Source: CAYVMD01 sp964452465 (GTDB lineage: Bacteria > Armatimonadota > JACIXR01). From it: a stretch of 64,000 bases of DNA. Position 1 is the stretch's first letter. Every line of letters begins with the position of its first letter. The notes below the pieces were generated by a model. The model saw only the letters and a list, made by a program, of their open reading frames with translations, was not told the DNA's origin and did not search any database. This document shows, piece by piece, positions 1 through 9,670 of this stretch. The position numbers were made by a program, and so were the translations under genes. The stretch spans positions 19,026 to 83,025 of the forward strand of contig CAYVMD010000004.1 of assembly GCA_964452465.1 (NCBI GenBank), given 5' to 3'.

Positions 1-949
1 TCAACCTATCCAATAGCACAGCAATTATTATCAGCACACCCACCACCGCCTGTTGCCAAAACGGATTGACCTCCAGGAGGTTGAGCCCATTGGTCAAAAC
101 GCCCATGATCAAAGCGCCGATAAGGGTTCCTCCCACTCCCCCTTCGCCTCCCATCAAGCTCGTCCCTCCTATCACAACTGCCGCTATCGCCTGCAACTCA
201 TACCCCAGCCCCGCCTGGGGATGGGCACAATTCAGCCGGGCGGTCATGACTATCCCTCCCAAACCTGCGGTAAGCCCGCTTATCATATAGATCAATACCT
301 TATAACGAGCGATGTTTATCCCTGATAGCCTCGCTGCCTCCTCGTTTCCCCCGATCGCATAAACCTTCCTTCCGAAGGTGGTACGAGTTAGAAAGAGATG
401 GGCAATTATGTAGAGGAAAAGGGTAATGAGAACGGGGACCGAAAGAAAAGGAGAGAGGATATAACCACTGCCTAGGTATTGATAGCCTGGGGGGAGAGGA
501 GAGATCAAACCGCCTTTGGTATAGACAAGGGTGAGGCTACGAGCGATCGCCATCGTCCCCAAAGTAGCCACGAAGGGAGGGACATCTCCCTTCGAGATGA
601 CCACACCGTTGATGGCGCCGATCAAAGCTCCCAGGAGTAAGCCTGCCAGGATGGCGGGATAGAGGGAAAGGGAAGGAATGAGACCCGCAGAAATGGCGCC
701 ACACAGGGCGAGGAGGGAACCAACGGAAAGATCTATACCCGCGGAGAGGATAACGAAGGTTTCCCCCACCGCCAATATGGCGTAAACCGATACTTGTCGG
801 AGGATATTGATTATGTTCTCTGCGGTGAGGAAGCGCGGATTGGGGCTGATCGCCTTCTCCCAGAGGAAAAAAAGCATGCACAAGAAGAAAAATACCCAAA
901 TGGTGCTCCCCTTGCTCAATATCCTTTTGAGAAGCCGGGACGACAACAT
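1..949 (-). CDS. RbsC-type sugar ABC transporter permease (3' end cut)
   Basis: Inner-membrane permease of the ribose/monosaccharide ABC importer family. The reading frame stays open from an ATG at 949 down to base 1 (316 codons, no stop), so the C-terminus lies outside the window. Visible hallmarks are a hydrophobic N-terminal helix, the VGETFVILSAGIDLSVGS-type motif near residue 60, the GxxNGxxxxxGxxPPFVATLGT stretch near residue 110, and the LQAIAAVVIGGTSLMGGEGG loop near residue 255, which are typical RbsC family features. No good Shine-Dalgarno precedes the ATG, so a slightly different start is possible. It is divergent from the glycoside-hydrolase cluster at 1073 onward, which suggests it imports a sugar released by those enzymes. 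The exact sugar cannot be read from sequence. Confidence 0.9.
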   Translation of the reverse strand, partial: MLSSRLLKRILSKGSTIWVFFFLCMLFFLWEKAISPNPRFLTAENIINILRQVSVYAILAVGETFVILSAGIDLSVGSLLALCGAISAGLIPSLSLYPAILAGLLLGALIGAINGVVISKGDVPPFVATLGTMAIARSLTLVYTKGGLISPLPPGYQYLGSGYILSPFLSVPVLITLFLYIIAHLFLTRTTFGRKVYAIGGNEEAARLSGINIARYKVLIYMISGLTAGLGGIVMTARLNCAHPQAGLGYELQAIAAVVIGGTSLMGGEGGVGGTLIGALIMGVLTNGLNLLEVNPFWQQAVVGVLIIIAVLLDRL

Positions 950-1008
950 GTCAATCCATTTTATCTTACAGAAAGGGGGAAAACAAAACAACTTTTCCCT
1001 TCTTCCAT

Positions 1009-1037
1009 TTGCCTTCCCAGCCAAGGCGCTATATTAT
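1009..1037 (+). promoter_or_regulatory. Putative sigma-70-type promoter for the 1073 gene
   Basis: TTGCCT (1009-1014), a 17-base spacer and TATTAT (1032-1037) lie about 36 bases before the ATG at 1073, in the divergent gap facing the RbsC permease. Four of six and five of six consensus matches. Inference from pattern only. Confidence 0.45.
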
Positions 1038-1072
1038 GGAAATCGATAACTCGCAGAGGGGAGCACCATATT

Positions 1073-2326
1073 ATGAGCGGACGAGGTCTTTCTCTCAAAT
1101 TGCCCATGCTTCTCGAGTCAGCGGAGAAATCGGTGCAATTCGCTCTTCACTGCCTCGAGGAATGCCCCCTTTGCGGAGGGAAGAGAGCGATCTCCTCCTT
1201 CGTGGATGTAGAGGGGAGGCCCATGCTTTGGCACGACTTCGGACCTCTTGAGGGACCCGGCTGGGCAGCGAATTCACTGGGTGGCGCCTACGAATTGCTC
1301 CTCTTTTCCCGCCTAAAGGGAGACGAAGCGCTGGAGAGGGATGCCGAGGCTTTGCTCCATCACTCCCTCAATTGTGGGTTTTTCAAAGAAGATGGCTTCA
1401 TAATCCCCTACCGCCACCTTACCAGAGGCGAATTCTGCCTCAATTTCAAGGGAAATAACGATTGGTTCGCTCCCGGTTCCATGGCGAGGATAGCCCTTCA
1501 ACTCCTTTGGCTGGGAGATATCCTCGATGGCGATTTGGTAGCCCTGGCGGATAGGACAGCCGTTTGGTTGTCCCAAAAAGTAAGGGAGGCGGAAAATGGC
1601 TGGTATCCTCGTCGGTGCACCCCTACGGGAGAGGTCTATCCCTATAAGGCGGAGACGAAAGAGGAGGATCCGATTAAAGATATCTCCGGCGATGGTTCCC
1701 ATATTCTATTTCTTTACGCCGAGTTGGGCTTAAAGGGCATTGGTAAGTTTGTTAAAGATTTGGAGAAAAAACTTGAACTTTATATAAGAAGCGGAGGATT
1801 CCTCGGCTCCGTCAATCACGACACTTACGACAAAGAGGAGAATGTGGCGATAGCGGTGGGATTCAGAATGCTATTGCGTTCGGCGAGGCTTTTGAAGCGG
1901 GATGACCTTCGTGATTTCGCCTTCGAACTTTTGAAAAAGCTGGAGAGGTTCAAATTAAAGGAAGATCTCAATGGTTGCTTAACAAAGGGGCTTTTATACA
2001 TGGAGGACTCCTGGACAACTTGCTATCTTTGGGAGAACGCCGAGTCCGCCCTCGCCTATTTAGAGGCATATGAGGAAACCAGAGAGTCCTCCTACCTCGC
2101 CAATGCGGGGGAGATATTGGAGGCTTGCGCTAAGCATCACCACGGCAAGCACGGCTTCCTTACCGAGGGGGTGGATTGGCAGAATAGCGTGGGAAGGCAA
2201 CATCACATAGATGAACGCGAATATGGGGACATAAAATACACCGAGCCCCTCTTGAATAACCTCCACATCGTGGAGCCCACCCTCAAGCTCCTTTCCCTTT
2301 TAGCCGAAGAAGAGAAGGGAAGTTGA
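1073..2326 (+). CDS. Cytoplasmic six-hairpin glycosidase-like protein
   Basis: A 417-residue protein with no signal peptide, so presumably cytoplasmic. Repeated helical hairpins with aromatic and acidic residues (WHDFGPLEGPGWAANSLGG near the N-terminus, GNNDWFAPGSMARIALQLLW, ISGDGSHILFLYAELG, MEDSWTTCYLWENAESALAYLEA) look like an (alpha/alpha)6 six-hairpin fold as in GH88, GH105 or GH127 relatives. The frame is open upstream to 794, but that part is antisense to the RbsC permease; ATG 1073 with a GAGGGGAG element upstream is the sensible start. Neighbours suggest it finishes breakdown of imported oligosaccharide. Specific family and substrate are not recognised. Confidence 0.8.
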   Translation: MSGRGLSLKLPMLLESAEKSVQFALHCLEECPLCGGKRAISSFVDVEGRPMLWHDFGPLEGPGWAANSLGGAYELLLFSRLKGDEALERDAEALLHHSLNCGFFKEDGFIIPYRHLTRGEFCLNFKGNNDWFAPGSMARIALQLLWLGDILDGDLVALADRTAVWLSQKVREAENGWYPRRCTPTGEVYPYKAETKEEDPIKDISGDGSHILFLYAELGLKGIGKFVKDLEKKLELYIRSGGFLGSVNHDTYDKEENVAIAVGFRMLLRSARLLKRDDLRDFAFELLKKLERFKLKEDLNGCLTKGLLYMEDSWTTCYLWENAESALAYLEAYEETRESSYLANAGEILEACAKHHHGKHGFLTEGVDWQNSVGRQHHIDEREYGDIKYTEPLLNNLHIVEPTLKLLSLLAEEEKGS

Positions 2327-2351
2327 CAAGGGAAGAAGAAAGTCCCATAGT
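2323..2351 (+). promoter_or_regulatory. Putative promoter for the secreted glycanase genes
   Basis: A perfect TTGACA (2323-2328) overlaps the stop codon of the upstream gene, followed by a 17-base spacer and CATAGT (2346-2351). It lies 23 bases before the ATG at 2375. It would let the secreted enzymes be expressed apart from the cytoplasmic protein. Confidence 0.45.
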
Positions 2352-2374
2352 GGGGATAGTAGGGTAAAAGATCC

Positions 2375-5300
2375 ATGAAATGCTTTTGGAAAGGGGGATT
2401 TCTCTTGAGGGTTTTCTTTTTCTGCCTTTTGTTATCATTAGTGGGGGCGCTGGAAGCCCAGATGCTCCTTGAGGAGGGCTTCGAAGAGGGGTTATCCTCC
2501 CAGATTTGGGGGGAAAGCAAGGAAGAGAAAGGAAGCTTTCTCCGCATCGAACCCCGCGATGGTGGGCAATGCCTCCACCTGTTTGGCGATCGTTCTCCTT
2601 CCACCCTCTCCACTCGCCAGCCCATCCCCAACATCGCCTATACCCTTGAATACGACTTCTATCAACCCGGGGAGGAAATAGGTGGCTACCAAGCGGTGGT
2701 CCATCATCCCCGTCCCGAAGGGCATTCCTATTGGTGGTTGGAGTATGGACCCCAACGCTTCTTTCTTTATACCTTCGCAGGTGGACAGTGGTTCAATCGC
2801 TGGCAGGCACATGGTTTCCCCTCCAACCGTTGGTATCGCATCCGTATCCAGAATGTCCCTTTCGGCGTGCGAGTGAGCATATACGATGAAGGAGGCAAAA
2901 ACCTTTTGGTGCAGAGCCCCCTCATCCCTCACGACGATGGCGGTCCCGCAGGCATCCTCTTCTCCGCCGTCGGCACCTCTCAGGGCGTGTGGGGCATGAA
3001 AATTGATAATGTGCGCCTCTATATTACCCCCATAGGGGAGCGGGACGATTACCAATATCGCCGTAGCGTCCTGGGGATAGTGGAGCGGATCCTAAAACAG
3101 GAAGAGGTGGCAACGCTTTGGAAGGAGGGGGAGAAGGAATTTCAAAGGTTGGAAGAGGCATTAACGAGGATAGAGAGGACCCCTCCGGAGGATTGGTCCG
3201 CTTATATCTCGGCGAACGGGCACTTCGATGAGGTATTAAAGAAGATGGGGAAGGATTACCATGAGGAGGTGATAAGCAGGATGGATAAACGACGGAATGG
3301 TTGGGTCATGGTGGATCTGAAGGAGAAATTCGATGCGGAAGGGCATCTTTTGGGGATAACCCTCCCCAGCACCGGTCCCCTCTACGAAGTGGAGGGAATC
3401 CCCTTCCTCCTGGTGGGTTTTGGACCCAACTGCGTCTTACAGGATCTCCCTTCCCGTTCCCAAAGGTCCTTCAGGATTGATGGGGAAGCGCAGAAAATCG
3501 CCCTCCTCCTTGCTCCTATTTACGATGAAGAGCTCTATTACCACGACGACAGCCTCGTGGATGTCCTACAGGTAGAACTGCGCTATGAGGATGGCTTCAG
3601 GGAGAGAATAGTGCCGTTGCCATTGGGCTGGAAGCCCCCCCTCCCCTATGGGGTAGGACGTCCCCCCTTCCCCAACAAGGAGGTTGGCGTCTATATCATC
3701 GAGCCCGGACATAAAGCCAAGATTAAGGAGATGCTCCTCTGCGACGACGCCATCCAAGCGGGCTGGGCGCTCTTCGCCCTCTCCTATAAGGAAGGGCTAC
3801 CCGAAGAACAAGCAATACTCAGGGGAACGAAATTCAAGGAAATCAAGGTCAAACCGATCCCGCCCAAGATAACAACGACCCGCGAAGGGCTAATCCTCCA
3901 AAATGCCTTTCTCCAACTCGTCCTCGACAATAAGGTAGGGCTCCTTCGCTCCCTCAAGGGCATATTCCCGGGGAGATTGACCACCGCTAAGGGTTCTCCC
4001 CTCTTCGCCCTGGAAGCGAAAGGACGCCTCATCTATTCGGACGAGTTCTCGGTGGAGAAAATAGAAACGAAAGAAGGAAAGAATGGAGCAAAGATCTTCT
4101 ATACCCTAAGAGCTCCCGCCATCCCGTTGAGGGCAAGGCTTTTTATAAACGCAGATGAAACGGAGAGGATGCAGTGGGATTTGGAAGTAGAGAACTTGGG
4201 CGGGGAAACGCTCAATATAAGGGTGATCTTCCCCCTCCTTGATGGATTGGATTTAGGCGAACGAGTGGGATGGTATTTCCCCCAGAGGGGTGGAGCGGTG
4301 AGCGAGTTGCCCCTTGAGGGCTTGTCCTCTTATGGAGGGATGGCCTGGCTCCAAGTCCTGGATATCCACAGGATGGAAGGGGGAGGGGTTTATATCCGCT
4401 CCGACGACACCACTGGCATGTACAAGATTTTAGCCCTCCGCTACGCCCCCGAGGGAAGCCAACCCCTCAGAGTTGCTGATATCCCACAACCCGCTCATCC
4501 CCTCGATCCCTGGCGAGCGAAAACTAACACCCACCTCTCCATCCAATACCTCCCTACCTCCCTTCCTCCCGGTGAGAAGGCATCCTATCCTTCTGCCACC
4601 CTCTCCCTCCATCAAGGGGATTGGCGCGTCGCCCTCAGGGATTACTACCTCTGGCTCAAGACCTGGTGGAGGGCAAAGCGTCCCTGCCCCAAGACCTTCA
4701 AATACGGCTTCTATGCTTTAGTGGGAGGAACGCCCCAAAGGGAGGAGGATTTGGGCAGGGAGTTCGGCTCCTATGATTGGTGGCATATCTTCCGCTTCTG
4801 GACGGTAGATTACCCTGACGAATTGAAGGAGGATTTGGAAGCCCTGCAAAAGGAAGCGGAGAGGGCAAATGCATGGGGACAAGCGATTGGACTCTACATT
4901 GAGGGGATGCTGCTGGAGAAGAAAAGGAGAATAGCCAAGGAAAAGGGAGCGGAGTGGGCAATGATGGACGACAAGGGTGATTATTACACCTATTATTCCA
5001 CGGAGGAGAATCCCGTCTGGAACATATGCCCTGCGGTGAAGGAATGGCAGGAGTGGGATGCGAAGGCTTATGCTGAAATAGCGAGTCGTGTTCCCCTCTG
5101 TGCCATGTATGTGGACTCCACAGGCTCCCGTTGGGCGGAGGTTTGTTATAACCCCCTGCACAAACACGAAACGCCGGGCATTTGGGTCCGGGGTTGCGCC
5201 GAACTCTTCGAGAGCATACGGCAAGCGGTAACGAAGGTGAATCCCGAGATAGCGATTCACTCCGAGGAGCCGGGTTCGGATTATATGGCGATGCACGAGG

Positions 5301-5818
5301 ACGGCTCCTGGTCGCACAGCCTATGGACAAACCTGAGCGGGGATGAGGAATACAATCCTGCGGGGCTGAATTACTTCCGCTTCGTCCTCCCCCAGTTCAA
5401 GATGTATGAAATTCCTAGTTATAGGCATGCCCTATGGCGATGTAAACTCGCCTTTTTCAATGGGGAGGGCTTATGGACTTCCTTCCCCGACGCCTTGCGA
5501 AAGGAGCTCTTCGCCAAATGGATGCCCATCTTGAGGAAATACGCGGATGTTTTTATGAGCGAGGATGTGGAAATGGCGATACCAGTGGTTGCTCCTCCCC
5601 TCTACATCAATCGCTTCCACAAGGGCGGTCAGACGATCTATACCATCTACAATGCGGGATTGCGCACCCATCGGGCGGAGGTTTACCTGCCCGCTCCTCC
5701 TAAAGGGCACCTCTCTGCCCTAGTAGGGGATACGCCTTCCTATGAGAAGCGGGATGGACAGGTAGTATTAAAGCTCACCGTCCATCCCCACGAGGTCCAA
5801 TGCCTCCTTTTCGAGTGA
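2375..5818 (+). CDS. Secreted DUF6259-like glycoside hydrolase candidate
   Basis: 1147 residues. Residues 1-29 are a signal peptide (Lys, long Leu/Phe core, ALEAQ end). Residues about 30-210 resemble a concanavalin-type beta-sandwich (LEYDFYQPG, WWLEYGPQRFFLY). A second beta-sandwich begins near residue 500 (LQLVLDNKVGLLRSLKG). A TIM-barrel-like region follows from about 770 to 1080. Asp914 in MYVDSTG and Glu964/Glu965 in IHSEEPGSD sit at strand ends, as catalytic acids do, and have exact counterparts (YYIDEYG, IYTEESPAD) in the protein at 21525-25106. The layout recalls DUF6259 and GH36-like enzymes. Role inferred: extracellular or periplasmic glycan cleavage. The next gene starts 19 bases downstream, probably in the same operon. 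Confidence 0.75.
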   Translation: MKCFWKGGFLLRVFFFCLLLSLVGALEAQMLLEEGFEEGLSSQIWGESKEEKGSFLRIEPRDGGQCLHLFGDRSPSTLSTRQPIPNIAYTLEYDFYQPGEEIGGYQAVVHHPRPEGHSYWWLEYGPQRFFLYTFAGGQWFNRWQAHGFPSNRWYRIRIQNVPFGVRVSIYDEGGKNLLVQSPLIPHDDGGPAGILFSAVGTSQGVWGMKIDNVRLYITPIGERDDYQYRRSVLGIVERILKQEEVATLWKEGEKEFQRLEEALTRIERTPPEDWSAYISANGHFDEVLKKMGKDYHEEVISRMDKRRNGWVMVDLKEKFDAEGHLLGITLPSTGPLYEVEGIPFLLVGFGPNCVLQDLPSRSQRSFRIDGEAQKIALLLAPIYDEELYYHDDSLVDVLQVELRYEDGFRERIVPLPLGWKPPLPYGVGRPPFPNKEVGVYIIEPGHKAKIKEMLLCDDAIQAGWALFALSYKEGLPEEQAILRGTKFKEIKVKPIPPKITTTREGLILQNAFLQLVLDNKVGLLRSLKGIFPGRLTTAKGSPLFALEAKGRLIYSDEFSVEKIETKEGKNGAKIFYTLRAPAIPLRARLFINADETERMQWDLEVENLGGETLNIRVIFPLLDGLDLGERVGWYFPQRGGAVSELPLEGLSSYGGMAWLQVLDIHRMEGGGVYIRSDDTTGMYKILALRYAPEGSQPLRVADIPQPAHPLDPWRAKTNTHLSIQYLPTSLPPGEKASYPSATLSLHQGDWRVALRDYYLWLKTWWRAKRPCPKTFKYGFYALVGGTPQREEDLGREFGSYDWWHIFRFWTVDYPDELKEDLEALQKEAERANAWGQAIGLYIEGMLLEKKRRIAKEKGAEWAMMDDKGDYYTYYSTEENPVWNICPAVKEWQEWDAKAYAEIASRVPLCAMYVDSTGSRWAEVCYNPLHKHETPGIWVRGCAELFESIRQAVTKVNPEIAIHSEEPGSDYMAMHEDGSWSHSLWTNLSGDEEYNPAGLNYFRFVLPQFKMYEIPSYRHALWRCKLAFFNGEGLWTSFPDALRKELFAKWMPILRKYADVFMSEDVEMAIPVVAPPLYINRFHKGGQTIYTIYNAGLRTHRAEVYLPAPPKGHLSALVGDTPSYEKRDGQVVLKLTVHPHEVQCLLFE

Positions 5819-5837
5819 AATCGGAGGTGATTTAGTG

Positions 5838-8800
5838 ATGAGGGGAGGCTTACTTTTTCTCATCTTCACCCTCTCTTTGGGGGCGAGGGGAGCCACCTTC
5901 AAGGAGGTTCTAAGGGAGGATTTTGAAAAGGAGTTGACCAGTTGGGGACTTCCCCCCGCCCAGGGAGACCTCCATCTCACCGGCTGGCAACCGATTCTGG
6001 TTCCGATGGCCGATGTTGGAGATGCGGTAATAGAATATCGCGCCTTTACAGAAGGGGAAGGCTTGGTGGAACTCCTCTTCCGCTACGATATAGACAACGA
6101 TCTTTATTACATCTTCCGCGTTGATACAAGGAAAACTGGAGGTGATCCACCCGGCTTCCTTAAACGTTCGCGAGGTGAACCATCCTGGCATTTAGTGGGG
6201 GAAAGAACCGGAGAGGCACCTCCTCCGAACACCTGGGTGGATGTAAGGGTCTTAATCCAAGGGAGCCTTTTTCAAGGGTATGTTAATGGTGAGTTGGTCG
6301 CTACATATCAGGATGAGGAATATCGGAGAGGATTTTTGGCCTTTCGAAACCAGGTAAAGGATGGGAGGATCGATGATCTGCGCCTCCTCATACCGGAAGG
6401 CGAAAGTTTCAAGCTCTTCCCCATCCCTTCTCCACCCCCCTCCTCGCCTCCCTTGCCTTACAGGGAAGGCAGCTGGCATGCACATTGGATATGGCATAGA
6501 GAAGGAGGCTCGGTTCTAAGGTGCTTTTTGAGAAAGGATTTCACCCTCCCCAACGAGAGGATAGCCTTCGCCACGCTGGTAATCACCTGCGATAACGAAT
6601 ATAGGTTGTACCTGAATGGGAAATTCGTCGGTAAGGACGAAAGATGGGAGGAAACGGAGGCTTACGAGGTTGGTGGTTTTCTAAGGCCGGGCAAGAATGT
6701 GATCGCCGTAGAAGGGAGAAATTGGGAGAAGGGAGGGGCAACGGGTGTGCTTCTCCAATTGGGCATAGTTACCACTGAAGGCAATTACATAGAAATCCTG
6801 AGCGACGAGAGTTGGAAGGTGAGTTCAGAGGAAGAGGAGGATTGGGAAAGCCCAACCTTCAATGATGAAGGATGGGGAAACGCTGTTTCCTTTGGAAAGC
6901 ACCCCTGCCCCCCTTGGGAAAGAACACAACTTTTCATCCCCTATCTCGGTCCCCGTCAGCCCATAGAATTAAGGGGAGTGGAGGTTCCCCAAAGCGTAAG
7001 GATTGGCTCCAACATCAAGATAAAAGCATCGTGGCAAGTCCTGAGGAAATTCAAAGATGATCATCCCCTGATCGTTAGGGGTAAGCAGAAAGAAGGGAAC
7101 GCGATAGAATTAGCATATCTATTTCCCAAGACCCCTACCTCGCAGTGGGAGGAAGGGGGAGTTCACACGGAAATAATAGAATTCCCCCTTTCCCCGATGA
7201 AATGCTACTTCTTCCAGGAGAATGCCCCCGTCCTTTTGGAAGTGGAGGTAGGGGGGACATTCTATAAGGGCAAAAGCGACTTCGTCATCGGACAGACCAG
7301 GCTGCTTAAGGAAAAACCAAAAATATCGCTGGACTTCCCTCCCCTTCACAGGGGCTTGCCACCGAGGAAGGGAGAATTCAGGGATAGAACAGGAAAAACG
7401 AGGAAGTGGCAAGTAGACGAGGAAGGACGCTTTCTGATCGAGGGTGTGCCCTATATACCGATAGAGGGTGGGGCGGGGGTGTATTATTGTATCGACGAGG
7501 GGAATAGCGATGCCCTTAAACCTTTGGACTGGAAGGCAACATCCGAGGAAATCTGCAGGGAGGGGGGACCGAAAGGGATGGACATGGTCCGCCTTCGCCT
7601 CGTGGATTACATCGATTGTAGTAAGGAGGACCACGAGTTCTCCGATGATTTCGGTCTGGGTGGGAAGAGCAGGGTAGTGGAGATAGGGGGAAGGAAATAT
7701 CGGCTCACCTCCCCCCGCAACCGACTGAGTTATTTCGCCTATACCTTACGATGCCAAGAACCTCAAAAGCCTCATCTTCTGCTTGCTCAAAGCGTGAACG
7801 ATAGGGAACGCTATACAACCATTCGTATCCAACCTCCTTGGGACAATGTGGGCGGGGGAGTTTATACAGGAAGAGAGTATCCCTGCGATGGCAAGCCCTT
7901 CACTTTTATGTTCATCTTCTACCCTCGCGATAAAAGGATTCGCCTTACCGTTTCTCGATGGCCTGCGGAGTTGGAACAAAGCGCGGAGGATGGTGCTGCT
8001 GTCTCTTATATCTGGCTTTTTGAGATCCTGGACCATTTAGGCGATATGCCTGTTGAAACATTGGCTTCCCCCAAGGGGGAACGAAGGTTGGGAATGTACC
8101 TCACCCACCCTGCTTACCTTTACACCCTCTATGGATTTAAAGGGCAGAACGAAGCGGAAAGGCATGCTTCTCTAAGGAGTTTCATCGATTACATGCGCTT
8201 TTGCGGATTGAACCTCTTTGAATTCAACGCCGTCGATGGCGCGGATACCACCTCCGTTGCTTATTACGATTCGAAGATTTGGCCCCCACAAGGAAAACTT
8301 TTGGAAGATCTTCTCCCCCTGTGTGAAGAAGCAGGGATAAAGGTAATCCCCATCGTTACTTCCCTCAATGCTCCCGCTGGTCAATTCAATTTCACGGAGG
8401 AGAGTTTTCAGATGGATAGATTCGGCAATTTCACCTATTTCTTCGCGAGCCGACCTCCCCTCCCCGATCCTTTGCGACCCGAGGTGCAGGGTCTCCTTCG
8501 TAATACATTGAAGGAAATCTTAGAGATATGCAAGGATAGCAAGGCGGTGCCGGCGGTGGGGTTTAGGGTTAATGGTAAGATAGGTCTTTGCTATGGGGGA
8601 GCAGATTTGGGCACATCGGATCAATATACCGGCTACAGTCCCTGGGATGTCTCTCAATTTGAGAAGGATACGGGCATAGATGTTCCGGATATAAAACCTA
8701 CACCCTACCGATGGATAAAGGAGCATTGTTGGGAGGAGTGGATAGAATGGCGATGTAAGAGGATGGCGGAATTCTGGCGTAGTTTAAGGGACATGGTTAA

Positions 8801-9602
8801 CTCATATAACAAGATCCTCTACATCTCCTGCGATATGCCCAGCGAAACCCCCGCTTGGAACATTTACTGGCCCAATGGTACACCACCCCTTGAGTGCATG
8901 AGATATCATGGCACGGACCCTCGTATGTTTCGGGAGGAAAAAGGGATCTTACTTCAACGAGGGATGATGATAAGCGCGGACAGATACTTCACCCGTATGG
9001 GACAATATGGGGAAAATGTATGGGCTCTAAAGGCATTCCACTATGCGCCCGGCGTTGCGGAGATGTACGAAGGGAAAGAGGGGAATGCCTGCGAACTATA
9101 TCACAACTACTGGGAGGAGTTCGGCGTTTTCAAACAGGGGGAATTTGCCACCGATTTTTGGGGAGCAGGGACTATGTATCCCTTTGGGCGTTATTATTTC
9201 GAGCCCGTATGTTTCAGTATCGCCAAGACCAACTGCCACACGCTCAACCTCTTCTCCTGGGAAAGGGGAACCTTCGGACAGGAGCACAATTTGCGCAGTT
9301 TCGCCCGTGCTTTTCGCGCATTGCCTCCCGAGGAAGGAGAACCCGCTGAGGATTTAGTTAGCCCAAGGGGAGGGGGAATTTGGGCTCGCTGGTTCGGCGA
9401 TCGTTTAGCGATATGTAATAATCAGGATAAAAAGATAGAGGTAAAGATTAGATGGCCCGTGGAGTTGCCAAGGGGAGCGCGGATCGTCGAGGTAGGGCAC
9501 CTGGTTACTGTTGTGGAAAAGTCTGAAGAACCTCGTCGTGCCCTGACTTTCTCCCTCCCCCTCGCTCCTTATGAGCTACGAACCTTGGTTATGCTGAGGT
9601 AG
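5838..9602 (+). CDS. Secreted multidomain glycoside-hydrolase-like protein
   Basis: 1254 residues from ATG 5838; a GTG at 5835 is also in frame, but GGAGGTGA at 5822-5829 is better spaced for the ATG. Residues 1-20 form a signal peptide. About 25-190 is a LamG-like sandwich (LLFRYDIDNDLYYIFRVDTR). About 210-370 resembles the galactose-binding domain of GH78 rhamnosidases (WHAHWIW, RLYLNGKFVG, GKNVIAVEGRNW). About 540-1180 contains a TIM-barrel-like region (GLNLFEFNAVDGADT, KVIPIVTSLNAPAGQF, WEEWIEWRCKRMAEFWRSL). The catalytic residues could not be assigned. Probable role: hydrolysis of a plant or algal polysaccharide outside the cytoplasm. Confidence 0.75.
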   Translation: MRGGLLFLIFTLSLGARGATFKEVLREDFEKELTSWGLPPAQGDLHLTGWQPILVPMADVGDAVIEYRAFTEGEGLVELLFRYDIDNDLYYIFRVDTRKTGGDPPGFLKRSRGEPSWHLVGERTGEAPPPNTWVDVRVLIQGSLFQGYVNGELVATYQDEEYRRGFLAFRNQVKDGRIDDLRLLIPEGESFKLFPIPSPPPSSPPLPYREGSWHAHWIWHREGGSVLRCFLRKDFTLPNERIAFATLVITCDNEYRLYLNGKFVGKDERWEETEAYEVGGFLRPGKNVIAVEGRNWEKGGATGVLLQLGIVTTEGNYIEILSDESWKVSSEEEEDWESPTFNDEGWGNAVSFGKHPCPPWERTQLFIPYLGPRQPIELRGVEVPQSVRIGSNIKIKASWQVLRKFKDDHPLIVRGKQKEGNAIELAYLFPKTPTSQWEEGGVHTEIIEFPLSPMKCYFFQENAPVLLEVEVGGTFYKGKSDFVIGQTRLLKEKPKISLDFPPLHRGLPPRKGEFRDRTGKTRKWQVDEEGRFLIEGVPYIPIEGGAGVYYCIDEGNSDALKPLDWKATSEEICREGGPKGMDMVRLRLVDYIDCSKEDHEFSDDFGLGGKSRVVEIGGRKYRLTSPRNRLSYFAYTLRCQEPQKPHLLLAQSVNDRERYTTIRIQPPWDNVGGGVYTGREYPCDGKPFTFMFIFYPRDKRIRLTVSRWPAELEQSAEDGAAVSYIWLFEILDHLGDMPVETLASPKGERRLGMYLTHPAYLYTLYGFKGQNEAERHASLRSFIDYMRFCGLNLFEFNAVDGADTTSVAYYDSKIWPPQGKLLEDLLPLCEEAGIKVIPIVTSLNAPAGQFNFTEESFQMDRFGNFTYFFASRPPLPDPLRPEVQGLLRNTLKEILEICKDSKAVPAVGFRVNGKIGLCYGGADLGTSDQYTGYSPWDVSQFEKDTGIDVPDIKPTPYRWIKEHCWEEWIEWRCKRMAEFWRSLRDMVNSYNKILYISCDMPSETPAWNIYWPNGTPPLECMRYHGTDPRMFREEKGILLQRGMMISADRYFTRMGQYGENVWALKAFHYAPGVAEMYEGKEGNACELYHNYWEEFGVFKQGEFATDFWGAGTMYPFGRYYFEPVCFSIAKTNCHTLNLFSWERGTFGQEHNLRSFARAFRALPPEEGEPAEDLVSPRGGGIWARWFGDRLAICNNQDKKIEVKIRWPVELPRGARIVEVGHLVTVVEKSEEPRRALTFSLPLAPYELRTLVMLR

Positions 9603-9670
9603 AGCGGGGTACTTTCAAAACACCGCAATATAGGCTTCCTCCAGGGAATGAGGCAGTGTATAATAACCAA

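Noticed and set aside
794..1072. Upstream extension of the six-hairpin gene by 93 codons.
   Set aside because: Antisense to the RbsC permease start; ATG 1073 fits the promoter and the ribosome site.
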